From Epiperipatus broadwayi (lineage: Eukaryota; Onychophora; Udeonychophora; Euonychophora; Peripatidae): a stretch of DNA of 64,000 bases. Numbering within the stretch: position 1 is the first letter of the stretch; each line of letters opens with the position of its first letter. The DNA lies in contig JAQFVV010000144.1 in the NCBI GenBank assembly GCA_028023455.1, positions 62,001 through 126,000 of the forward strand, given 5' to 3'. A model generated the notes under the pieces. The model ran no database searches. It saw nothing but the letters and a program-made list of their open reading frames with translations, and was not told the origin of the DNA. A program made the translations under genes and the position numbers. Below, in pieces: positions 22,651-35,463 of the stretch.

Positions 22651-25270
22651 CTATCAACTCTATCTCTTTATCGTTTTCAAGTAATATGTGTTCTTGTAGG
22701 GGGTTGGGTGCAATATTTTCGATTAAAATTAATAATTTGGATTTATAACTAAAAAAAATATTTTTAGATCATAGGTCATAAATGGATATTATCAAAATAC
22801 ACCTTTATCCACTTAGCAAAGGTGATTGATCCCTCAAAACTCTTCATTAAGGAAGAATATCATATGAAGAACAAACAGTTATAATGGTTTACTATGGAAA
22901 AAAATTTGGTTGGTTCCCCCAGCTAAAAATTATGTTATAAGCAGTTAACAAACAACATAATCTAGTATATATAATAATATGTTTATATAAATTGTTCATG
23001 TGTTTCATAAAAATATGCATTTAAAATATTGTAAAGGGTAGCTTACAATGCACACATTCCTAAAAAGATCAAGCATATTTATTGAACCCAATCCATTTGG
23101 AATTTATAGTAATAGTGGGAAGATTATTATTTGTTATTATTATTACCTATATACATATGATACACAATAAATTATTATATTTATAAAATAAAATACGATC
23201 AGTATTTTACAAAGTACTATTGTATATATATAAAACTATTTGATTAAATAAACTGCAATATATATATATATTTTAATTTAAAATTGAATATTAATTAATA
23301 TATATAATGTGGGATGATTTGAAGTTAATTAGGTGGGTACATATGTGTGAAAATAAAACTGATTTTATTATTTTATTTTATTTATAATAAATCTAAACGT
23401 ATTTAAACAATAGGCAGTTAAAGATATCAGCGTTCCTGGAAATCTACTTGTGTGAAATGTATAAAAACAAAAGACAGTTTACAAATTGTTCTTATTGTTA
23501 TAACAACTGTAGCAAAAGTCAGCAATTAAGACTAAAAATTTAGAACGCTAAAATGGAATTTTATTTTTTCTTTTAGTTAAATTATAAACATTTTAAAAGT
23601 CGAATACTGTAATTAAAAGTTTATCAAATTCAAAGGACAGAAAGTGAAAAGAAGTAAGAATGACTGATTAATTCTTAAATCATTAAATCGTGTTTAAAAA
23701 GTTGTTGGAGTAAATTTGAATTTTTTAAATCTTTTCAAAAACAATAACAAGAATTAAATTTACTAAAAATTGGAGAAGAAAGAAAAATGAAATAATTTTC
23801 TTAATATATATAAGCACTTCAATATTATTCAATAAAAATATATGATTATAAATAATTATTAAAATGTACTTTAATATGAAAATGGGCTAGAGCAAAACAT
23901 GCTATTGTGTGTCATGGTATTTCCTGCCAGCTGCATTATATATATATTTCTACTTTATTGTAAACACACAAGAAGATGCCTTCAGTCCAAAGTAAACAAG
24001 GATTGGAATACATTATGGTGAATCAAATGAGGATCAAGATGTTTACCATTAAACACAACTACAGGAGACACCATTGTACCTATCTATCCTTGCTAAGGAG
24101 AATGATTTAATAAGTGAAACTGCTTTGAAGAACAACTTGCCTAACTATCAATTACTACTACTACTTCTATTATGATGATTTTTAGGAACTTCATTCTAAT
24201 TACAATTTTTAATCAAAGAATCAATATTGTAAATTTTTGTTTATTTATTATTTTATTTTTTTATTCATATTATCTGTTGTGTTTTCACACTCAGATGCTG
24301 AAGCCTCATTTTTCAGAATTAGCAAAGAAGAAAGGGAGGGAATATTCATTTTGATATTTTTTTTATATTTTCATTATAAATAAAATTTAGATAATACCAC
24401 CTGCTTCACATCGGGTCATCCACATAAATATTGAGGTAAGATTCTCTAAATTTATATATAGGTTAAATTACAACACATACAGAATACATATTATATGTTT
24501 TATTTTGTGATTAACCGTGTACATATATTTTCCAGTATGTTTGACTAATCAACTGGTAGCTGTCTCTATCATATATATATATAAATTGGGGAAGTTTGTT
24601 AAATAAATTAACATTTGTAAATATATAATTTAGTTAGCCAGCATCTCAATTATATTAAATAACTAAAGTTGATTTTTCTATATAATTATGATTTGTAGAG
24701 AATGAGTGACATAGGTGGATTTCTACCATGGGGTATAAGGGTTGGATCTAGAGGATAATTAATTAGTAAGATGGTAGAGGTTCACTTGTGACACATGTAC
24801 ATATGATGATTGTTATATATTTTTTTATCATTACTATTGTTATACTTAATATTTATTATTGTTAATAAATGTTTGAGAGTTTGTATTATTCCGGTCTCTG
24901 GTTTATTGAGTTGTCCTGACATTCCACAGTTTATAAGTAATTATACATGCACACACATCTATTTTTCTTATTATATAAAAGCTTGAAAATAAAACAAATA
25001 TAATAAATGCTAGTTGTAACCTATATATAGGTGCAGGAGTTGCTGTGTATATTTGTTCATACTTGCTAAAGGAGTTAAAAGCAATATTCTCTCTGGACTT
25101 GAATATTAGGGGATAATGGAATTAAAAAGGGGAAAGTGGATGAACTAACCTAAATTGCATTTAATATTATTAAGTAGGGATAGAGTTAGTCAATTAGAGG
25201 GTATGCAATCATTGGTTAAGCATTTCATCAGGTTCTCATTAGCACTTTATCAGATGACCCGCAGTCTGAA
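22651..25270. other. Non-coding AT-rich DNA
   Basis: Microsatellites and low-complexity sequence. The plus frame at 24172-24354 is hydrophobic and low in complexity and not convincing as a gene. Confidence 0.45.
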
Positions 25271-25415
25271 CATAGTTGGATGCAACTTTCTTCCCTTCTA
25301 AGCCTGGTAGGTCTCTGCAGATTGTTTCATTAGGGGTAATAAATTAGAGCATATTAACTTATCCCCACACCATATTGATACATCTGCATAGTAGTACAGT
25401 CTGCAAGTTAGTTGA

Positions 25416-25660
25416 CCATCCATTACATCTGGTGTTAGCAGTGTTTGGCATTAGTTGTTATCGTTCCATCCGTTATATCTGGCGTCATCAACTTTTGGGG
25501 CTAGTGGCCATCTTCCCGTCCGTTATATCTGTCAACCAACATGGATGCACCATGTGTAGTGGGTCTACACACTGCTAAAGATCGAATTAGTGACTGACGT
25601 GACTGGTATGATGGATATTAGGGGGGTGTATGATGAGAATTGTCCCGTCCGTTATAATAT
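25416..25660 (+). repeat. 50-bp spaced motif array, possible LTR/primer-site remnant
   Basis: CCATCCATTACATCTGG (25416), CCATCCGTTATATCTGG (25466) and CCGTCCGTTATATCTG (25516) are exactly 50 bases apart, and CCGTCCGTTATAAT follows at 25645. Units 1 and 2 agree over much of their 50 bases. TTATATCTGGCGTCA looks like the LTR end plus primer-binding region of some Ty3/gypsy elements, but no gag or pol is next to it. The surrounding 25280-25660 block is less AT-rich than its flanks. Confidence 0.6.
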
Positions 25661-27206
25661 GTATGTATGATAATGAAACTTGTGTAAAAAAAAACCTTAG
25701 CTTAAGGTTCTTTCCAGTGATCCATTCATCAATTATAATTATTTAGTTTTCTGAGTCATCAATTGCTCATTCTAAGGTCCATCATTATGTTCTAAATCCT
25801 TTGATTTTTGATTTTATTTGGAGGAGGGCACCAGATATTGATGGCTGAGGATCTTTGGAAAAAAAATTTAGAATGAATAGTTGAAGTAAGTTTTTAGATT
25901 TTCTTTTCATAGGGAATGATATGATTTCATGATTTTATAAAGTTTTGGTGCAGCTAGATGGTCTGAGCACTTTTTTCTATTTTGTCTTTGTATTTTAAAA
26001 AAAAAGATGGTGGTAAATGTGGGTAAATTCATAAAACAAATATCATGATTTCCTTATCCTATTTCCACTTGACATAAGATATTCATTTTGGTTTCAAGAT
26101 GAGAGATTTTTTTGATTTTTTCATGGTTATATTAATTGCTGCTATGATTTTAATTGAAAATGTATGTAGCTTTACACTTTTAAATACAATTTCTAGAAAT
26201 AAAAGCATCTTTTAACTATCCAAAAATGCAGCAAAATAAATGAGAAAGTGAACTAGCAGTTAACAATTTTTTGTGTTCTTCCATGCAACTGTTTCTCGTT
26301 ACTCTGAAAAAATTCATACTGAAGTTTTTTTTTTAAAATTTATACTACTATATTATATTGCTTTTATAAAATTATTTAAATTAAAAAAAAAAAACATGTT
26401 TAATAACTTATTTAATTGAATATAAAGTCTTGTTATTTATCATTAGTATAAGAATACCAAAAGTAGCATATAGTACATTATTAACACTTAATTGCAGTTA
26501 ACATCAAAAAATGCTCTATTAAAAAAGAAAAAAAAAACTTTCTGTGTTTGATTATTGTAATCAATATTTAAGGCCTTTTTTGTACAATATATACTATGAA
26601 AATTTAAACAGACAAATCTGAAAACAACACTTTATAGACAAATATGCTAGATGTTACATTTTTTTTTTTGCCATAAGATGTCACCTTTTATTAAGTGTGG
26701 TAGCTATTTTCTTGAAAATGACTTAAATGTTTTTAGATTACTACAAGTGAAGTCAGAGATACCTATTTAAAGAAATATCTTTTTCAGTTGTTTTGTATTG
26801 CATTTTATCATACAAAATTGATTATTAAATGCATAATGTATGCAATTTTGCTCACATTTTTTTTTTAAAATTGAAAATATGTTAGCTGTACAATTGTGAT
26901 AATGTTTGCAATTCTGAAACAAATAATGAGACATTTAAATCAGGCAAATAGATTAAATGCTACATTTATTTTAGATTTAGTAATTTTTGATTACACAAAG
27001 TTCATTATTGTAATTTTTTTTCTTCAAAAAAGCAATTACAACAATTAAATTACAAGATGATGATCATAATGTTTACTGCAAGCATAGTACTGGTAGTCAA
27101 AATTCTAATCCATAAAAGTAAATGCAGTGTACCATTTTTAAATTAATATCCACATTTTCAACTTTAATACTGTATTAATATATTTGGTTGTTGTATGTCA
27201 TTAAAA
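25661..27206. other. Non-coding AT-rich DNA
   Basis: Poly-A/T runs and microsatellites only. Confidence 0.45.
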
Positions 27207-27220
27207 TATATGAAATACTT

Positions 27221-27330
27221 GTCTTGCGTTGTTAGCCGAGAGGTATCGCAGCCGCCATGCAAGCAAGTAGTTGGTTGCAGACGGTTGTGGATTCGCGTCC
27301 CAGCCGATGCTATGACATATGAAAAAAAAA
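27221..27330 (+). mobile_element. tRNA-type SINE, family A, copy 2, with target site duplications
   Basis: A short RNA polymerase III element: TTAGCCGAGAGGTA is a good A box, GGATTCGCGTCCC stands where the B box should be, and the element ends GCCGATGCTATGACATATGA plus an A-run. It is flanked by TATATGAAATACTT on both sides (27207-27220 and 27331-27344), the expected LINE-mediated target duplication. At about 110 bp it is little more than a tRNA-like head with a short tail. The intact duplications suggest a fairly recent insertion. Copy 1 is at 2946-3045 in the opposite direction. Confidence 0.88.
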
Positions 27331-27344
27331 TATATGAAATACTT

Positions 27345-28085
27345 CTTTTTTGGTTTTGTAATTGTTAATGATGAAAATCTTTACTTTGGATATGATTGAC
27401 TTGCAAGAATGCTGGATGAAATTAAATTTTGAATTGTACATTCATCAATTGTATTTTAAGTTTATAATCAAAATATTGTATACAGCACAAATATTGTGTA
27501 TTATGAATAAACTCTGGATTGTACAATTTCAGTATGAAAGTCACTATTTTGCTTTTTTATGACATGACATTAATAACTATCCTATGATGTTCACAAAATG
27601 ACCACCAAAAAAATTTTTTTTTGTCAGTTTTTTTAAGATTGTTATAGTGAATAATCAATTGTAAATCAAAACAGTATAATGCCCATGTGCTAAGTGGGGT
27701 ATAGATATATAAATACTTTTTTATAGCACAACACTTATTTATTGTATATAAATCTTGTAGCTGGCCTAATGCCAACCATTTAGCTGTTCAATTGTTGGTC
27801 ATTAAATAAATATTCATCAATTGTAATTAGAAAATAAAACAAATAAGGAAAGTTGGTGTATATTTAATGAATGATGCTTAGGGCTGTTGTAGAAGTTTTT
27901 TCTCAAAAGTAACCGTTATTAGTTAAAAGATTACAAAAATGTTCGGGTATACTTTACCCATTGAGGATTACAAAGTGTTTAATGTTACAAGGTTTATATA
28001 AAGTGCATATGCTCGATAAAAATTATGTCCATAAAAGGGTTATTATAATTTTGATTAATGTGTATCTGTACATGGATAATAAACT
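27345..28085. other. Non-coding AT-rich DNA
   Basis: Short frames on both strands without motifs. Nothing recognised. Confidence 0.45.
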
Positions 28086-28089
28086 CTTG

Positions 28090-28760
28090 ATCTGCAGCCG
28101 AGCCATGTCAAGATTATTAGAGGTACCTCTTTCTGCCAATTAGCAGTCCAAATGTGCAGCGACAACATTCGGTCTACTGCCCAGAATTGGAAAGCCAACT
28201 AGAGAGAAACTAACAAGTAACAAGCACAGATCTGTACTGCCCAAAACCAATCTATCAAGGGCACAGCAGCTGACCAGAGCAAGAATGGCACTGAGACTTT
28301 GACCAGGTACCCTCCTGGCAGGTTTTCCAGGTAGCGGCAATAAATTGTCAACAGCCTGCACCAATAAACTAGGCCCCTAATGACTGCCACCACCCCTGAG
28401 GAAGAAAATAGGAGTGCAGACCCATGCCTGCAAAATATTGCAGCAATAACTCCATCAAAGCTACAAAATGTGTCAATGGCCCAAAGCAGACCAACCACCT
28501 TACAAATGGTGTAATTTTAAAGTTAACTAAGGAAACAAAAATAATAGTGAGCTCAAATCAACAGTCCTAATAAACAATCCATCAAGACAGTGCAGCAGTC
28601 TCTCAGGGCAAAGTTCAATGGAGGACAGTGACCCTCACCTGGGCTTGGCAGTGATGGCTGACCACCCCCACAAATGAATCAAGCCCCTCTTGACCACCCC
28701 CACCACACAGGAAAAGGAGTGCAGACCCATGCCCACCAATGCAACAGTTGATTCATTGTA
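28090..28760. repeat. Less AT-rich block built of a diverged ~305-bp tandem repeat
   Basis: Base composition changes sharply at about 28090 and returns to AT-rich after 28760. GGAGTGCAGACCCATGCC is present at 28411 and 28716 (offset 305), and blocks such as CAATCTATCAAGGGCACAGC and CAATCCATCAAGACAGTGCA lie at similar positions of each half. Minus-strand frames of 74-99 codons exist here but have no motif and overlap each other. Could be part of a transposon of unrelated origin. Confidence 0.6.
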
Positions 28761-28779
28761 ATCTGTAATCAAGCCAGAT

Positions 28780-29790
28780 TTACTTGCACATCATGAGTAC
28801 ACATCATTTGTCCATGTCACATTGCACACTGAGGTCAATAGATCTGAAAGTCTATAATCATTACCAACCTCCTGTGTCTGCAAATGTTCACAATATCTAT
28901 TCAATCCATCCAACTATAAAGACTTTCAGGGTTTACTATGATTCTTATTTGTTGATACTAATTGGATTCTGCTTCTTTGGATTGAATTCTGGGTCTTGGT
29001 TAGTAGTCAAGGATTCAGTTGTATATTCTGAAAGTTTGTTGTTAAACTTTGGAATAATCTCAATAATTGTTGAATTAAAAGAGGATGAATCATTTGTGGC
29101 TTTAATGTCTCTGTTTAGGTCTAAAACATCATTTGGATTAATTTTGCTTTTAAATCATTGTTTTATAGCTCAGGAATCATTTCATTGTAATTTTGTGTTG
29201 ATTTGAATATTTTTTCATTTTTTTGTGGTCCCCCAATCATACTGGAAGTGGGCTAATAACTTCTGTTGTGATCATCGGAGAAATTTGATTTTTGTGCAGG
29301 AAGATAGCTTAAGTCCTAATCTATAATATTTAATTCTAAAATTGAGATCGAATTAAAATTCAAAATAATTTATTTGCTCTGGACTGATTTACCGTATTCG
29401 GCAACTTCCGGTTTGGCAGACGATATAGTAATTTTATTCCTATGAACAATTTAGCACTGGGATTTCTTTTTTCCTTAATTTTATGATTAATTTTTGTATT
29501 TATAATGTTCCTTGTGCTGTTTTCTGTCCTCCCTGATTGTTTTTCAGTCATGGAAACTTGTTTAACATAATTGATATCTGATGCAAGGATGAAGTTCTTA
29601 AAACTATCTTGGTTAGCATTTTTATTTTCAATGAGATTTGATGTTCAAAATGCTTACTCTTTTTACTCTATCAATAAGATTAGGATTTCTAGTGTCTCTA
29701 TTTTCTTTAGAATAATTTGGTTTCATTTAAAAGTATTTTCCAAAGATTTATGTTACTCTAATGATTCTAAGAATTACTTAACCTAGTTTT
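28780..29790 (-). pseudogene. Possible decayed protein-coding sequence of unknown family
   Basis: The minus strand keeps fairly open, compositionally protein-like readings: one around 29360-29660 ending with LLYRLPNRKLPNTVNQSR, and one at 28945-29154 with FNSTIIEIIPKFNNKLSEY. They are interrupted by stops. The competing plus-strand frame at 28784-29206 is richer in Leu/Phe and looks like a shadow. No family is recognised and the region might be non-coding. A decayed transposon ORF is the most likely explanation. Confidence 0.2.
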
Positions 29791-32789
29791 GCCTATTGTT
29801 AATGGCAGCTGTTTACATAAAACGGAACAAAAGGTAATTTTAATTATTCTTGAATGAAAACTGTTTTAAAATTTCTTGTAAAGTTGAAAAAACAATAAAA
29901 CAGGTATTCACTTACATCTTAGTAAAGTTTTCTTTTATGAATTTGCAATTAGACTATAACCTTGGTGAATAAAACTGGGAGCCTGTAACAGCGTGAACTG
30001 GAGTCCCAGGCTCCCTCTAGTTGAATTAAAATGCATTTCATGGTGAACTAGCACTTATCAGTTGGGCCAAGTCATCATCTTTACCCTGCATTAAGCTATC
30101 TAAGAATGTTTAGTATAATAATGAATTTTTAGTATGTGGTGAAATATGAATTAATATCATCATTGTAAGTATTTATTTGTTTTAGCAAGAATATCAAAAA
30201 TCAGTCTTCTTATCAGTTGAGCTTAAGTAATTATACATAGTGGAATTTGCCATAGGGTATGCTTTTAGAATAAAATTGTATTAAAACCTCATTTTTTTAT
30301 TAAATTAAAAATTTGAAAGAAATTGCTACAATGGATTCTATTCACTGACATTACATGCACACACACACATATGTAAGAAATTTCCGTTTTTTTTCCTACT
30401 TTCATTAGAGAATTAGACACCATTGTCACATTTTGTAAGGTTTAGCTATTAATTTAATTTCACTTATTTGCAGATTTAACTGTGAAATCCAATATTATAT
30501 TTTGTTTAATTATTCTTTTTAGATAAGTATATAATTTTATTAATGAGCTAGAAAAACAAGGTTAGAAAATTAATAAATGCAAATGTTAAGAAAGAAATAA
30601 TTTTCTCTTTTATATAACTTTTTATAATTTTTATTAAGATCAATTTGTTTATGCTTCTTATACAACATTTTTTTAATGCTTTTTAAAAGTTCGACTAAAG
30701 TTCTTATTAGGGAAAGATAGATTTATGCTTTTCCAAGTTATGGGTATAGTGTTTAGAAGTTAGATTGAGAAATCTTAGTAAACAATTTTTTCATATAATA
30801 TAGCAATCTAATCTAATGTAACGGGGAATTATATTACTTTAATTTATTTACATTAAGGAAGATTGGTCTTGATTCTCATAAACTAGATTTTTTTATGTTT
30901 TTATTATAAAACATTTGATTATAGTTTTTCTTAGGAAAGATTTCTGTGCTTATCAAATGTGCATGTTTGATATAAAATTTAATTTCTGTTTAAAGGGTTG
31001 TAGTGGATTACAACTTTTATCTACTTTATAAATTGAATGCATTATTTCTAAATGCATATATTTCAGTGCATGTTTGATTTGACAAATGCTAGAATAAATG
31101 AGTTTTTAGAATCAGTTATATAAAAAAAATATTGCTGAGTTTTATTTTTAGGTATGAATAGCAGAGTCATGTCTTCTATAATATTTTTTTAACCAGAATT
31201 AAATGTTTATTTTACTAAATACCTGTACATTTTTACTTTAAAGACTAAATAAATTGTAATTTTATGTTTAATATGAAATGATATATTTCGTTTGGATGAT
31301 GGATGTGTGTGTATATATTTATATACATGTGTATATACACTTTATATAGTATACTGTTTGATAATCTAAATTATTTATTATGCATTATATTCTAATGTGA
31401 ACTTATATTTTCATAAAGTAATTTCTAAATTTTTTTATTGTATATAAATCTTGTTTTTAAAACAAATAATTCAATAAAATTGGAATATTTTTTTAGTGAT
31501 TGTGTAAGTTGGTAAAGAGGTGGAAATCCTTTTCCTTTTTTAATGTTATTTTTGTATATATAACATAACACAAAAACACAAGGCAACTTACAATATTTGT
31601 TGATTTATCCAACTGAAGTGAAAATGTTGGATTCATTTTCAATTATTTTAGTAATTTAGTTAAACGATATACTAACATATCTTTGATATACTTAGAAAAC
31701 AAATTATTAAAAAGTATATAGAAATTTTTTATCTCTTGTATTCTTTTATATCTTTTGCCCAGTGTCTCAGATGTTTTGCAATAATATGGACTTTTGCTCT
31801 TGCTATGTGATACACATTAACCTCTAAACATTAAAAAACAAACAAATCCAGTAGTTAATTTTTTTAATTGGGAGCATTTAAAGTCTAAATGCTATATACC
31901 ATTGCAATAAACAAACTTTTATTATTTGATATTGTTTTCCACCACACAAAAAGCAATTAAAAGTATTGTTTTGAATTTATATATTATTCCAGTGGCTTTT
32001 AAATTAATTAAATAAGAAATTTGAAGACGTTTTTCTACTTGAAAACTATTGATGTCATCAGTTAGAAGAGTACACAATCTTTTATAGTAATTATATTAAA
32101 TTTGTGATTTAATAAAGTACTCAAATCAGACTATATAATATAAATAAATAATTGTTATAGTTTTATATATTAAGATAACTTATCATTATTTAGCATTATC
32201 ATTTTTTAAAGGTGGTGTATAGAATAATAATGCATATATAATTTCTTTCCAGAAAAAAAAGATAGTGGTCTCCTAATTTGGCTTTAATCTTAAGGCAGCA
32301 TTGATACATTTAATCTTGCTGGTTTATGTAAAATTTTATAAAATCATGTGTACAGGAATCCAAGACATCCTTTTAAAAGTATTTCTGTTAATTATCCTTT
32401 TCTAATTATTCTTATCTATCTCTTGTGTTTAATGATTTATTTAAATTTAACCATAGATTAAACAAATGAAAGGTGAATGGATATAATTATATTATTAATT
32501 TAATACACTAATAGTTATTACTAATATTTATAATAAAAGTAATTATCATTATTTTTTTATCTTGTTCTTTTTTATATATATTTTCCATTACTTAAGTTAC
32601 TATCGGGTTCAGTCCTTGTAAGTGTCTTTCATGTTATTACATATCTTTTTTAACTTTGTGGTTATGGGATTATGTTTTTTGTATAATTCTATTGTCATTT
32701 TAAAAATGTACAACATTTTTGACTCCAATCTTTTTGTTGTTGTTTTCTATTTTTGATTTATCAACAATACAAAAGATATAGTAACACCA
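29791..32789. other. Non-coding AT-rich DNA with one GC-rich hairpin
   Basis: At 29977-30015 GGGAGCCTG and CAGGCTCCC form a perfect 9-bp stem around a 21-base loop, inside a locally less AT-rich stretch (29960-30100). CGGGTTCAGTCC at 32604 resembles a SINE B box but has no supporting partner copy. Otherwise microsatellites. Confidence 0.45.
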
Positions 32790-33120
32790 ACAACATTTCT
32801 CAAGCCGTCTATAATATTTCATGCCCAGAAAATAATTGCATGGCATCATATTATGGAGAAACGAAAGCAACTCTCTCAACAAGATTGTCCCAGCACAGAT
32901 ATTCTTACAACAAGGCCCAAGCAGACCCGACTTGCAACTCAATATTCACAATGCATCAGAAATCAGCTGGTCATGCATGTGAACCTGACAATCCAAGAAT
33001 AGTTTGTAGGGAAAGAAATGATGTTAAGAGAAAGGTTAAGGAGGCATGTTTTATTGCCATGGACAATAAAGCTATGAATAGGAAGATGCGTGTTATAAAA
33101 TTTCTAAGAAATGGATTAAT
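32790..33120 (+). pseudogene. Penelope-like element fragment: GIY-YIG endonuclease
   Basis: An open plus-strand reading contains AVYNISCPENNC (Cys-containing linker), YYGETKATLSTRLSQHR (YYGE at 32849-32860, with the conserved Arg in TRL) and RKVKEACF (Glu at 33041-33043). These are the same landmarks as in the element at 1355-1856, and linker, GIY-YIG strand, Arg helix and Glu helix are in the same order. No RT lies upstream and the frame continues past the end of homology into non-conserved residues to 33211, so this is a 5'-truncated insert. The intact frame over the whole domain contrasts with the broken left-edge copy, and it can be used to judge which indels there are real. Confidence 0.88.
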
Positions 33121-35460
33121 TAGATTTGTGTGTATGGTTCAATTAATTTACATGTATCTGCATATATTTGCATATAGCAACCTGGTTATGCTTACTCTTT
33201 GTTTACCATGATTATGAGAGCTAAGTTCTCTTGAAAGCACTTGGGCACTAATTATTATGTATTATAATTTATATTAAGTTTATAATAAATTGTGATTTAA
33301 TTTGAAGAAGCTCTGCTGTTATGCGCTGGTTTGTGCATTAAAATTATATATATATAGTAGGCAGTTGAGTGTGAAATAATTTCTTTTTACAATTTTCTTA
33401 TCTTTATTTTTTATATTTTTGAAGGTAGAATGGTCATATTTATTTTACAAGTGGCTGCTAAATGATGATAGTGATACATATATTGTTGCTGCATGATTCT
33501 CACTTTATATTTCTAAATGCAGATAACACTATTGAAATATTTTAGCATTGGTTTGTATTAATTATTATATTTGAGTTTCAAGTAGCAGTGTGCAGTCATT
33601 GGTTTATTCTTATATAGAATTTAATATATTTGCAGTTGGTTCATTTTCACTATCTGTTTATGTAAAACTACATATAATAAAGTGTTTAGCATACTTTTTT
33701 TTATTTATTTCTCTATTTTATTTAACCTTCCTGATAAATTGAATAACTTTCATTCAGTAGTAAACTTAATGAGCATGCATTAAAAATAGTTAAAAGAGCA
33801 TTGACTATTATATAAATGTGTAAAAATAAGAGTAGTAATGGATTCTTTTTTTATTTTTTATATATAAGTAGACTTTATTAGTAACAAAATATTTACAAGA
33901 ATTAGTATATTTATATTAAGAGCTTTTTACATTTTTTTTTTTTTTTGTAAAATTTTTTTTTACATTGCTTAAGAGGTTTTTAGAATACAGTGAATTGGAA
34001 CAAGATGATTTCTGTTATTGCATTAATGAGCAGCTAAGGAATATATTGAGTTCTTTGATTATAAGAAAATATATAAGTTTATAATCAGTTTCAGTATGGA
34101 AAATACTAAAATTTTTCAGGAGGAGAGAAACCATAAGAAAAGAAAAATTAAAGAATCTCTTTGATAAATAGAAATAAAATATCTTTAATTAATAGGCAAT
34201 GTGTAAATGTAAAAAGTCACATCTCTTGGAACATAACATGATGTTTACTTCCACTAAATTTAAATAGTTTTCGGTTAAAGAAGATTATGAAAATAATTAA
34301 AAGTAATTCTGAGTTTTATTATAATTATTTGTAAGATATATGATTACTGCTACAATTTATTATTTTTATTGTATCTATATACACACACATGGGCCTTTTA
34401 TAGACACAAAATAAATTCTTTAGTAAAACTTATATAACTACAATGTTTATTAATATTCCTAATTGCTACCTTCTACATAGTAACATTATACATGATTTTC
34501 CCATATGGCAAAATTGCATGATGCCTATCTTTTGATTAAATATATGGGCATGCAATAATGTTATTTATGAAGTATAAAACATATTTGAGAATGTCACATG
34601 ATCTGGATGAACCTTTGGCATTATGCCTCATTTAGACTTGAAAAATTGTCAATTTTAATTACTGATGTTATTTTGTAAAATAAAAACAAATAAAAAGTAT
34701 TCTAAAATAATCTCATGAAGTAAGAGATAAGCCCACCGAACTCTTGGTTTTCACAAAGTATAGTTTGAAAAACAATGGGCTAAGTCACATTACAGTTATT
34801 CCTGAAAAAAACTTTGTGGTTTCAGTTGGTGGCAAAAGAAAAAGAGGCATTGCAAATATAAAAAAAATCAAATCGCAAGTTTAGTTCCATAGGCAATGAA
34901 GAAATTGAATATGTTTATTGATGAAAACAATTAAAATAAGCAGTAGAATATTAGATGTTGAAATAAAAGTGAAAAAAAAATTGAGACAATGAAAAAAGTT
35001 TACTTATTGAATATTTGGTAAACAGAACTTCCATTTTTTATTCAGAATATTAATTCTTTATTGACCGACTCATCTCATGATAAAGACTTTTTAGCTTAAC
35101 ATAGATCTAGTCAGAAACTGAAGGTAAGTTCAAACCATAAGTGAATAATAGATAAAACAAAATTTATATGTTGAGATGTATGCTACTGAAACATGAAGTA
35201 CACCCCTCCCCATAATTTAAAAAGGAAAAAGACTCTTAAGATCATTCTTCAGAATTGACACATCTCATCTATTAATGCATTTTTGAATTACAGGTGAAAA
35301 ATCACTATCAGAGGGGCGTATGTTTCATTTATCCACCAACAAAAATTGTGGAATCAAAGACATTTTTTATACTTGGCAGCTTTTTATAAGATTTTCTGAA
35401 ATAATCCTTTAGACTTATAATTCAAATAAAAACAGAGAATAATAATCACATAGTTGTGGT
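33121..35460. other. Non-coding AT-rich DNA, possible hAT-like end
   Basis: Probable PLE 3' flank at first. At 34761-34780 TAGTTTGAAAAACAATGGGC resembles the reverse of CAGTGGTTTTCAAACT-type hAT ends, without a partner. A poly-T run near 33931-33948. No gene seen. Confidence 0.4.
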
Positions 35461-35463
35461 CAT

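Noticed and set aside
27221-27330. Functional tRNA gene
   Set aside because: The B-box region is degenerate, no cloverleaf can be drawn, and an A-tail with target duplications shows it is a SINE.
28784-29206. 140-codon plus-strand open reading
   Set aside because: Starts from a non-ATG codon, is Leu/Phe-rich and motif-free, and the opposite strand looks more protein-like. Treated as a shadow of a decayed element.
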